Shown here: positions 27,332 through 34,480 of the stretch, in pieces
Layout of the letters: each line of letters begins with the position of its first letter
Position numbering within the stretch: position 1 is the stretch's first letter
Assembly: GCA_910573755.1 (NCBI GenBank)
Contig: CAJTBO010000001.1
Location: 124,001-188,000 of the forward strand
Reading direction: 5' to 3'
From: Lachnospiraceae bacterium
GTDB taxonomy: Bacteria > Bacillota > Clostridia > Lachnospirales > Lachnospiraceae
Length of the DNA: 64,000 nt
Position numbers and translations under genes: made by a program
Notes under the pieces: model-generated
What the model was told of the DNA's origin: nothing
The model's database searches: none
The model's input: only the letters and a program-made list of their open reading frames with translations

Positions 27332-27608
27332 TTTCGTAATTCTGCTTAGTTAACCATTTTAGATAGAAGTATTATTGTCAAAAAATATAAGGTATAATTC
27401 CCACATAGTATTTATAGCCTGCTTTTATATTACAGCCCTCTCACTGTGATACTGATTATCAACTACAGAAACGATCAGGATGACCAAAACAGGCGCATAT
27501 TTTTTCAGGCTCATTGCCCACCTCCTTATTTTCGAACATCTGTCTGTTTATCAGGTATATCTTGCCGGAAACACGAAGGTGAATTGGGATTAGGTAAAAA
27601 ATAAGATG
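27332..27608. repeat. Duplicated promoter/peptide region, copy 2
   Basis: Counterpart of 20727-21129; see the shared stretches there. It keeps the shorter and probably ancestral peptide ORF. Confidence 0.75.
27425..27514 (-). CDS. Peptide ORF of 29 residues upstream of TetR copy 2
   Basis: ATG at 27514 preceded by AAGGAGGTGGGCA. The peptide has a basic start (MSLKKY), a hydrophobic core (APVLVILIVSVV) and a polar end (DNQYHSERAVI). This is the layout of a membrane-inserted or exported small peptide. The ORF at 20819-21037 preserves its start, its end and its ribosome binding site. It is 130 bp upstream of the TetR gene and could be a leader, a small membrane protein or a signal peptide; no family is recognised. 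Confidence 0.45.
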   Translation of the reverse strand: MSLKKYAPVLVILIVSVVDNQYHSERAVI

Positions 27609-27685
27609 GTGATAGGATGGCAGCCCTTCTTCTCTGATCCATTTTTTATTATCACCTTTTTATTAGTGAAACAGCAGGGATTTTG

Positions 27686-27716
27686 ATAATAAAAGGCAGC
27701 AACGCTTCCGGCTGCC
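27686..27716 (-). terminator. Terminator after the PNPOx-like gene
   Basis: Minus-strand hairpin GGCAGC/GCTGCC with a 10-nt loop followed by TTTTATTATC; 16 bp past the stop of the gene at 27732. Confidence 0.6.
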
Positions 27717-27731
27717 GCCCCTTCACATCAA

Positions 27732-28154
27732 TTATGAAACATCAAAATCCTCTGAGTGGAAATTACTGTAATATCTTCCTCTCACAGCAGTAAATTTCAG
27801 CACACAGTAATCAGGGTCTGTTACGCCTTGGGGATAATACATCGTATCACCCTCCTGCCATATTAACTGTTTGCTTTCTGCATCTTCTAATACTTCCATT
27901 GTACCAAGCAGCATAACTCCCCTGAAAAAACGTCTGTCGCAGAAATAAATGCTGGCATTGGCGTTTTCCCGATACTGAGAAACCCTCATAGAAGAAGTAT
28001 TGGTGGTAAACCAAAACTCTTTGATTCCTTCCCGCTTCCGGGGTGGGAGCATGGCTTTCATACATGGGAACCCATCTCCGGAAATAGAAGCAATAAAAGA
28101 AACACTCTGTTTATCAATCAAGTTACCCACTGTTTGTTCCGGATTTTTCATCAT
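27732..28154 (-). CDS. Pyridoxamine 5'-phosphate oxidase-like flavoprotein
   Basis: 140 residues, split-barrel FMN-binding fold. Landmarks are 'SVSFIASISGDGFPCMKAML' (first strands), 'FWFTTNTSSMRVSQYRENANASIYF' (FMN phosphate region) and 'FRGVMLLGTMEVL'. ATG follows CAGGAGGG. These small general-stress-type proteins bind FMN or F420-like cofactors and reduce unknown substrates. It is a single gene with its own terminator. Confidence 0.85.
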   Translation of the reverse strand: MMKNPEQTVGNLIDKQSVSFIASISGDGFPCMKAMLPPRKREGIKEFWFTTNTSSMRVSQYRENANASIYFCDRRFFRGVMLLGTMEVLEDAESKQLIWQEGDTMYYPQGVTDPDYCVLKFTAVRGRYYSNFHSEDFDVS

Positions 28155-28358
28155 GCTAAAATCCCTCCTGTTTTTTACACTTCAATAGAAAAAAATTCAT
28201 TTGTACATTACACACTTTTTTATCCGGACAGTGCCGGCCAATAACCCTTCATTCGATCAAGTCCTGACGCTGCCTGTTTGATTACTTCTGTCCGGATACT
28301 TTCCTTCCCACTTTTAATTTCACTTTTGAATCATGGTCACGATCTCAGCTGTGAAAAT

Positions 28359-29240
28359 CTACTTTTCTTCCCCTTCTGTTCCTGCCATCCTCCCATGCCC
28401 CACCAGAAACTCGGCGCTCAGTGTTTCCACCACAAGCCTGTACGTCCCTGGCTCCAGCGTGCCGTAAATATCCAGATTATATGTCTCGCTGGCACTCTCC
28501 CCGCCCGGAAGGATATGGGCAATATCCCGGAAGCCAACATTATCCGCCCTGACAGGCATTGTGTACCACTGGCCGTCTATCTGTTTCTGGAGGGAAAAGT
28601 ATTCCCCATAAGTGAATTCTTCCCCGCTGTTATTGGCAATCAATACCGTAATCTCACTTGTCCCAATGTCCTGGACAGTCATAGACATCCCCTCTGTACC
28701 CTCTGCAGGCAGCTCATCCGCTTTCAGCAGGAAACAGCTGTGATATACGGACAAATGCCCGGCATTGGGAAAGTTAAGGACATTCAGGGTATCCTCATCA
28801 CTGCCTTCCATCTCTCTCCATAGAAAGGAGAGGTCCGTATCCCCATAATAAACCGCCCCGTCATTCCTAAGCCAGACCCCGCCGGATGCCGTCACGGAAA
28901 TGTCATACCCTTCCCCGCTGCTGATCCAGATTCCAAAGAAGGGAGTCTCCATCTGGGAGAGAGCCTGTTCATCTGCGGCCTGAAGGGGAATATCATTGAT
29001 CCTTTTAATCACTTCCTTCTCCGTACTGCTGTCATACAACGTCCTGACCATAACCCTTTCCCCGTCATAATAATACAGTTGGAAAGCACTTGTATCCGGG
29101 CTTGCCCCAACAAGGATATTTCCGCCTTTATCATTTTTGTAAAGAAACACGGCAAACAGAACGCCTGCCACAGCCAAAAATAACATGATGAAAAACACAA
29201 CTGGTATATATTTTGTTTTCCTGTTTTGAAATGTCCTCAT
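28359..29240 (-). CDS. Membrane-anchored protein with a C-terminal Ig-like domain
   Basis: 293 residues: cytoplasmic basic start, one transmembrane helix (residues 12-33), then an extracytoplasmic part. Residues 195-285 form a bacterial Ig-like domain ('TSEITVLIANNSGEEFTYGEYFSLQKQIDGQWYTMPV ... YNLDIYGTLEPGTYRLVVETLSAEF'). The middle resembles small sensor-like domains of surface proteins and has no catalytic motif. ATG after AAGGAGGA. The preceding 200 bp (28155-28358) hold no gene that I can see. Confidence 0.7.
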   Translation of the reverse strand: MRTFQNRKTKYIPVVFFIMLFLAVAGVLFAVFLYKNDKGGNILVGASPDTSAFQLYYYDGERVMVRTLYDSSTEKEVIKRINDIPLQAADEQALSQMETPFFGIWISSGEGYDISVTASGGVWLRNDGAVYYGDTDLSFLWREMEGSDEDTLNVLNFPNAGHLSVYHSCFLLKADELPAEGTEGMSMTVQDIGTSEITVLIANNSGEEFTYGEYFSLQKQIDGQWYTMPVRADNVGFRDIAHILPGGESASETYNLDIYGTLEPGTYRLVVETLSAEFLVGHGRMAGTEGEEK

Positions 29241-29321
29241 CGGTATCCTCCTTATATAAACCTGTCTATATTAGAGAAGCCGCAGTATAAAGAACTGCCG
29301 GCTCCTTTTATTATCCTCCAA

Positions 29322-29340
29322 TTGACCGATTATGGGAAGC
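29322..29340 (+). repeat. Degenerate copy of the TTGACCGATTTTGAGAAG motif
   Basis: TTGACCGATTATGGGAAGC, two mismatches to the exact copies, again preceded by TTATTATCCTCC. It lies in the 270-bp gap (29241-29514) which otherwise shows nothing. Confidence 0.5.
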
Positions 29341-29514
29341 CCTGAAATGGAACATACTATCCTGTCTTTTCCTCCTCTGGGGCATTAACAATATACAAAC
29401 TACAAAAAACTGCCAACCAAGCATGCCACGAACCACCGCTTACTGATTCCTGACATGCTTACCTGACATATTGAGGTATATTAAATTATTTTCCTGCAGC
29501 CGGAAGATACCGAC

Positions 29515-30666
29515 CTACTGCCGCGCCGCCGGAACATAATGGAATTTTGTTCCTTCTGCTGCCAACCACATATTCGTTGGATCATCCTCATCCCATTTGT
29601 AATTTCTGTCCAGAAACAGCACCCTTCCATCTGGCAGTGTTGCCATCGGGAAATATCCCTCTGTGCTGAAAGGCAGCTCGCCTGCGGGAACCTTCCATTT
29701 GATACTGGCACTCCCCAGGTCATAGCCAAGGATTCCCTGTCCGCCGAAAATTACAAGGTCACAGTCCCTCCCCGGACATACACAGTTATAGAAGCTGCCG
29801 TCACTGTGGAGAAGAAAAGAAGTGACATCCCCTATACTACCATTGCGCCCGTCCAGTTCAACGATCACGGAAGTGCCATCATTTGCAATACTGTCCCAAA
29901 GTACGGCGTATACCTTTCCGTCCCGTCCTCTTCCCATGGCGGTGCGCAGCGTATAAACCTTGTAATCATAACTGATCTTATTCAGGAAGTTCCCTTCCGC
30001 ATCAAAGGCCAGCACTGCTGTTCCATCGTTCTGTGTGGAAAGGTAGATATCCCCGTTTCCTGCCACTGCAATCATACGGGGTGAAAAAACTTCCTGTTTT
30101 ACATATTCGGAAATGTCCAGTTTTGCCGTCACCTCACCGGACGGGCTGACCCTCCATACTTCACAGTGTTCTGTAGGGCAGACAACCTCATCATCCCTCA
30201 TCGTTTCCTCAATATCCTTATCCTCCGCCACCACATACAGGTTCCCCTGCTCATCCGTGGTCATGACGGAAAAAGTCATCCCATCCGGCGCCGTCACCTG
30301 CAGAGCCTCCCCGTCAGCCTCCCCTGGCTTCATCTTCAGGATTCCGGAGCCCCCGTCCTGATCCCTGCTCAATAAATAAATGGCATCCGAAGACGCCGTA
30401 AGCCAGTCTACAGGCACACTCCCCTTATAATCTATGGTCTGCGCTTCTGTAGATAACGGCGGCAGTACGGAACTCTGGCCGCTTTCCTGCGGGGTAATGC
30501 CAGAATCCCCACCGGAACCGGAATCTGCGGAATCCTCCAGCAAGCCCGTCTGCTGTACATCCGCCGCCATAACGTCTGCATTCGATTCCGTGCTGCCGCA
30601 GTCAGTTAGACACAAAGCCCCTGCCAATAACAGCGTACCCAAAAGCCTGTATTTTCCTGTTCTCAT
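29515..30666 (-). CDS. Putative lipoprotein with beta-propeller-like repeats
   Basis: 383 residues, signal peptide with a lipobox-like end at Cys23 ('LAGALCLTDCGS', not a perfect lipobox), then a Ser/Gly/Asp-rich linker and a body with repeats of the type 'NLYVVAEDKDIEE', 'GDIYLSTQNDGTAVLAFDAEGN', 'GKVYAVLWDSIANDGTSVIVELD' and 'GRVLFLDRNYKWDEDD', typical of NHL/SMP30-type propeller blades. Probably an extracytoplasmic binding or sensing protein. It follows the sigma/anti-sigma pair by 170 bp and may belong to its regulon. ATG after GGAGGAAAAG. Confidence 0.65.
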   Translation of the reverse strand: MRTGKYRLLGTLLLAGALCLTDCGSTESNADVMAADVQQTGLLEDSADSGSGGDSGITPQESGQSSVLPPLSTEAQTIDYKGSVPVDWLTASSDAIYLLSRDQDGGSGILKMKPGEADGEALQVTAPDGMTFSVMTTDEQGNLYVVAEDKDIEETMRDDEVVCPTEHCEVWRVSPSGEVTAKLDISEYVKQEVFSPRMIAVAGNGDIYLSTQNDGTAVLAFDAEGNFLNKISYDYKVYTLRTAMGRGRDGKVYAVLWDSIANDGTSVIVELDGRNGSIGDVTSFLLHSDGSFYNCVCPGRDCDLVIFGGQGILGYDLGSASIKWKVPAGELPFSTEGYFPMATLPDGRVLFLDRNYKWDEDDPTNMWLAAEGTKFHYVPAARQ

Positions 30667-30833
30667 ATTTTCTCTTTTCCTCCATGTATACGGGCTGATT
30701 CCGTTTCGCTCTTACAGGGCATCATGGCCTGTTCAATCCTGATGCCCTGTACCTGCCTGCTTTCAGACAGTATCAATCCTGTATTTTCTTTCCGCGTTAG
30801 TGCGTTTACGAAAAGCCACCTTTTCCCCTGTTT

Positions 30834-31487
30834 CTAACGAAGCGTATCGGAATCGTTTGCCTCTTCCCATGCCTCCTGCCTCTGCTGCTGCACGTCCGGA
30901 TTCTGTTCAAGAGCAAAGTCTCTTTTGGAATTAAAATCCAGGATCTGCAGAAGTTCTTCGTCTGTCAGTGCCCTTTCCGGCAGATAGAAGCAGCCGGTGT
31001 CTCTGGCATAAACCAGCTGGTCAGAATCCACAGCCTGCCCTGCATTTTCCACCAGTGTCAGCGTACCCTCCGGGAATCTGCCGTTCTCGTACTCCTTCCT
31101 CAGCGCTTCCTTCCGACTCTCTTCCTCCTTCGTATATTCCCTGTTAAACTGGTCGGCATGGAAGCTGCGCTGCTCATACTGGACCATGTTATAAATATCC
31201 TGCACCTCTGCTTCGGGAACCTCCTGCATCCTTGCCATTACTTTGTCGCTGGTGATCGCGCTCCGGAGTCCCAGATACCCTGCATAGGCCGGAATGGACA
31301 CTGTCCCGATTACCAGCAGGCAGGCTGCTGCCGATACCATATTCCTCTTAAAACTGTTCCGTCTGTAGGTTCCGTCTGCCATCTGTGTTCTTACATTCAT
31401 GATAATTTCCTCCTGCATATTTTCTTTCATGTGTACCTGTTTCATAGCATGTCTCAGCTGTCCGCCATTCATCTCACTCATCTGCAA
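30834..31487 (-). CDS. Anti-sigma-factor-like membrane protein
   Basis: 217 residues; one transmembrane helix at about residues 50-68 ('MVSAAACLLVIGTVSIPAYAGYL') after a cytoplasmic segment, and a charged, helix-rich outer domain. The start overlaps the stop of the ECF sigma gene by 10 bp, the usual arrangement of a membrane-bound anti-sigma factor with its sigma. No zinc-binding HxxxCxxC motif is visible. Role assigned from context. Confidence 0.65.
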   Translation of the reverse strand: MQMSEMNGGQLRHAMKQVHMKENMQEEIIMNVRTQMADGTYRRNSFKRNMVSAAACLLVIGTVSIPAYAGYLGLRSAITSDKVMARMQEVPEAEVQDIYNMVQYEQRSFHADQFNREYTKEEESRKEALRKEYENGRFPEGTLTLVENAGQAVDSDQLVYARDTGCFYLPERALTDEELLQILDFNSKRDFALEQNPDVQQQRQEAWEEANDSDTLR

Positions 31488-31945
31488 TATTCCTCCTTCC
31501 AGGTAGTCCGAAACTGCTCCCTTCCACGCTGCAGCCTCTTTTTGACCGCATGCTCCGTGATCCCCAGGATACCGGCAATCTCCTTTATCTGGTATCCTTC
31601 TACATAGTGGAGTACCATTACTGCCCTCTGCTTTGGGGGCATCTGGAGGAGTTCACGCACCGCCTCCCTGTCTTCCTGCCGGGATACCAGTGTGCCTGCA
31701 AGCTCCTCAATGGGCACCTTCGGATGCCGGAATCTGAACCGCTGTATATCCCTGCAGTGGTTGGTCGCCACCTTGATCAGCCATGCCTTTTCATGCTCGC
31801 TGTCCACAAATTTCGGTTTTTTCTCCAGATATTTGCAGAAAGTCTCCTGAATGGCATCCTGGGTATCCTGCTCACTGCCAAGTATCACAATGCAGATCCG
31901 GTACAGCATCTCGCTGTGTTTCCTTACTGCCGCTTCCAGATCCAT
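31478..31945 (-). CDS. ECF-type RNA polymerase sigma factor
   Basis: 155 residues from the ATG at 31945 (AAAGGAGA upstream); the longer open frame has no plausible start. Region 2: 'MLYRICIVILGSEQDTQDAIQETFCKYLEKKPKF ... KAWLIKVATNHCRDIQRF'. Region 4: 'LLQMPPKQRAVMVLHYVEGYQIKEIAGILGITEHAVKKRLQRGREQF', a complete helix-turn-helix. It directs polymerase to stress promoters, held inactive by the overlapping anti-sigma protein. Confidence 0.9.
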   Translation of the reverse strand: MDLEAAVRKHSEMLYRICIVILGSEQDTQDAIQETFCKYLEKKPKFVDSEHEKAWLIKVATNHCRDIQRFRFRHPKVPIEELAGTLVSRQEDREAVRELLQMPPKQRAVMVLHYVEGYQIKEIAGILGITEHAVKKRLQRGREQFRTTWKEEYCR

Positions 31946-32172
31946 ATCTTTCCATCTCCTTTCTGTTCCACATCCATCGCTCAAAATACCCGGACCCGGA
32001 AGAATTCCCTGCGAACTACATCCGTGCCCGAAAATCTTTCCGGGTATTCTTCGGCTGGATGCTGTTATACTTATGACACGCAATCAGAAGACGAAAGGTG
32101 ACCTTTTTGAAAATTCTTTTAAGACATGCCTTTTTTATAAAAGAAATACAGGAAATAAAGGCTTCATTTAAG

Positions 32173-32222
32173 AAAAACTGCCCTCTCCTGACAAGGGTTT
32201 TCTCCTTATCAAAAGAGGGCAG
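32173..32222 (-). terminator. Terminator of the lipoprotein gene
   Basis: CTGCCCTCT (32178-32186) and AGAGGGCAG (32214-32222) form a 9-bp stem extended by TGACAAGG/CCTTATCA; read on the minus strand it is followed by TTTTTC. Confidence 0.8.
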
Positions 32223-32230
32223 ACAATGTC

Positions 32231-32902
32231 TCAGGCCACTTTTACAATACAAATCTGGGTTGCTTTCAGTCCGCTGCCGGAAGAACTTCCCCATACCCGA
32301 ATGAACTGGCCGGATGCCAGGTCTGCCGCTGTTGCCTCTGACATTTCAGATCTGGCCCCTCCATCATAGATCGTTTGTATAGCAAACAGGGTATTTTCAT
32401 CGTATGTAACTGAAATCTTATTAAACTCAGAATCATCCCCGCTTCCGGGCACCACCATGATGTCACCGCCATTATCCGACTTTGCTGTAATGGCCTCTAC
32501 CACGGTAAGCTGCCCATCCTTCAGCTCTTTGATATCCCCTTCCAGATTGGGAGTACTGTCCACCCATTCTGCAGATGTGCCAGACGTACTTTGACTTTGT
32601 GCTTCCGGCTGTTCTTTCTGTGTGCTGTCTGTTCCCTGGCTGCTGCTCTCACCGGATTGCGGTTCCGGTGATGCTTCCGGTGACTCCGGTTCATTCCCGG
32701 CGTCGGTTCCTTCTGCATCCGCCGCCGGTTCCGGAGCAGAAACATCGTCCTCTGTATCATCCTCCGGAATCGGCTCGCCCTGAACCACCTGTGGTTCCTG
32801 GGTATCTGATGCTTCCTCCGTCTTTCCACAGGCACATACCGCAAGGCTCAGGATGCACAGCACCCCTGTCAATAAGATCATTTTTCCTGTTTTCTTTTTC
32901 AT
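32231..32902 (-). CDS. Lipoprotein with acidic linker, unknown function
   Basis: 223 residues: lipoprotein signal peptide with Cys25 ('LAVCACGK'), a long low-complexity stretch rich in Glu, Pro, Ser and Gln (about 30-110), then a compact beta-type domain of about 100 residues ('DIKELKDGQLTVVEAITAKSDNGGDIMVVPGSG ... FIRVWGSSSGSGLKATQICIVKVA'). The linker suggests the domain is held away from the membrane through the wall. ATG after AGAGGAG. A broken paralogue is at 51753. Confidence 0.7.
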   Translation of the reverse strand: MKKKTGKMILLTGVLCILSLAVCACGKTEEASDTQEPQVVQGEPIPEDDTEDDVSAPEPAADAEGTDAGNEPESPEASPEPQSGESSSQGTDSTQKEQPEAQSQSTSGTSAEWVDSTPNLEGDIKELKDGQLTVVEAITAKSDNGGDIMVVPGSGDDSEFNKISVTYDENTLFAIQTIYDGGARSEMSEATAADLASGQFIRVWGSSSGSGLKATQICIVKVA

Positions 32903-33040
32903 GTTATTCTCCTCTCATATAAAATTCAATCCACAGCTTATCCAGTATTTCTGCGGATTCTTCGTTCATTCTATCAGAGCAGCCTCTAAAAAGCCTCTAA
33001 AACATCCTAAAAAAGAATGAACTTAATTTATTATTGCTCC

Positions 33041-33094
33041 ATTGACCGATTTTGAGAAGACGCTTGTTTTCGGTCCTTCCCAAAATCGGTCAAT
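33041..33094. repeat. Inverted pair of the TTGACCGATTTTG motif
   Basis: ATTGACCGATTTTG (33041-33054) is mirrored exactly by CAAAATCGGTCAAT (33081-33094) with a 26-bp gap. The left arm continues as the same 20-bp motif seen at 21240 and 34453. Looks like two facing ends of one mobile unit, or a large palindromic operator or terminator. The 277-bp gap 32903-33179 holds no gene. Confidence 0.7.
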
Positions 33095-33179
33095 GATAGT
33101 AAAATTGACAGAAGAGGATAAAATCAGAAACCATGGTGCAGGGACATGGTCATTACTCCAATTTTGAAAGGGAAAAAAT

Positions 33180-33968
33180 ATGACAGGTATCTATTTAAGC
33201 GGTACGGGAAACACAGAACATTGTATCAAAAAGCTGCTTTTTTTACTGGATAAAACTGCGCAGGCAGTTCCGATGGAGCAGGAAGACGCGGTACATTTAT
33301 TATCACAGCATGACTTTATTGTTTTTGCATATCCTGTTCAGTTTTCAAACGTTCCCGTCATGGTAAAAGATTTTATCAAAAACCATCCGGATCTTTGGAA
33401 GGGTAAAAAAATACTCTGCGTTGCCACTATGGGATTGTTCAGCGGAGACGGCGCAGGCTGCTCGGCACGGCTGTTCAAAAAGTATGGTGCCAAAATCGTT
33501 GGCGGTTTCCATATCCGTATGCCTGATTCTGTCTGTGATGTAAAGCTGCTGAAAAAATCCTTTCAGGAGAACCGGGAAATCATCCGGAAAGCAGACAGAA
33601 AGATTGAGAAATGCGCAGAGGAAATCAGGAAAGGCAGGTATCCCAAAAACGGCCTGCATCTTTATAGCCGAATCGCCGGATTACTCTGCCAGCGTTTGTG
33701 GTACTACAGCAAAACCAAAAGTTACTCAGATCAATTAAAAATCAGTAATGCCTGTACAGGCTGCGGGCTTTGTACCCGGCTCTGCCCGGCCGACAACCTT
33801 ACCCTGAAAAATGGAAAAGCGGCTGCCGGAAAACACTGTACAATGTGTTACCGGTGCATCAGTTCCTGTCCGGCAAGGGCAATTACATTACTGGGACACA
33901 CAGTCATTGAGCAGTGCCGCTATGATAAATATATCCAAAACGAGAAAAAGAACGAGCCTTTAAAATGA
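33180..33968 (+). CDS. EFR1-family ferredoxin-flavodoxin protein
   Basis: 262 residues. The first 160 form a flavodoxin-like domain with the FMN-binding start 'YLSGTGNTEHCI' and 'FAYPVQFSNVPVMVKDFI'. The C-terminal part has two [4Fe-4S] motifs: 'CTGCGLCTRLCP' near residue 197 and 'CTMCYRCISSCP' near 225. Such fusions move electrons between flavin and iron-sulfur carriers in anaerobes; physiological partners are unknown. No strong ribosome binding site beyond GAAAGGGA. Confidence 0.9.
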   Translation: MTGIYLSGTGNTEHCIKKLLFLLDKTAQAVPMEQEDAVHLLSQHDFIVFAYPVQFSNVPVMVKDFIKNHPDLWKGKKILCVATMGLFSGDGAGCSARLFKKYGAKIVGGFHIRMPDSVCDVKLLKKSFQENREIIRKADRKIEKCAEEIRKGRYPKNGLHLYSRIAGLLCQRLWYYSKTKSYSDQLKISNACTGCGLCTRLCPADNLTLKNGKAAAGKHCTMCYRCISSCPARAITLLGHTVIEQCRYDKYIQNEKKNEPLK

Positions 33969-34000
33969 AATGAAACATAAAGCAAAGGAGGACGCAGGCT

Positions 34001-34465
34001 TTGAATGTACATAAAGGCAGGAAGAGTATTACACAAAGACCATTTCGTATTTTAGCAGACTACGAAAGAATCTACCTGTTTTTAATTGAAATTTATGAGA
34101 GGGACTGGAGAAACGGCGTACCAGCCCCCTTTTTTGAATACGCATACGCATCATTTTCTTACCGGATGGATATTTCCTATTCTTTCAAAAACCTCATCCG
34201 GGAATGCAATGGTGAAATCGTGGCGTTCTGCTTTTATGAAAATCCGGGCTCTTTTTCGCTGTCTCCTTTTCTTTCGCGGTTTTCTGCATATCCGCCGAAA
34301 AATTTCCCTTACCCGCTGCTTTTCTTCTGCTGCTTGTGCAGGGATACGGATTCATCCCTGCACTGCTCACGTTACCAATACTCATACCAGTCTCCTTTCT
34401 TGTACCCTCTGCGGTTAAAAAGCCGGAAAACGGACTTCTATTATCACCCTGTTGACCGATTTTGA
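34001..34465 (+). pseudogene. GNAT acetyltransferase, N-terminal part fused to foreign sequence
   Basis: TTG start with AAAGGAGG at good spacing. The first 80 residues ('RPFRILADYERIYLFLIEIYERDWRNGVPAPFFEYAYASF ... CNGEIVAFCFYENP') match the start of GNAT acetyltransferases; acetyl-CoA-binding motif A never appears. After about 34245 the frame is Ser/Phe-rich junk, whereas a shifted frame there reads as a hydrophobic membrane segment, suggesting fusion to a fragment of another gene. It ends at a copy of the 20-bp motif. Confidence 0.65.
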
Positions 34466-34472
34466 GAAGACT
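34453..34472 (+). repeat. Copy of the TTGACCGATTTTGAGAAGAC motif
   Basis: Exact copy with the upstream TATTATCACCCTG also seen at 21229. It lies at the junction between the truncated GNAT gene and the end of the ABC permease gene. Confidence 0.7.
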
Positions 34473-34480
34473 CCGGGTTC

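Noticed and set aside
29481-29729. Alternative frame at the end of the propeller-like lipoprotein gene
   Set aside because: Composition is noise and no start signal; considered as a frameshift of the lipoprotein but the real frame ends normally.
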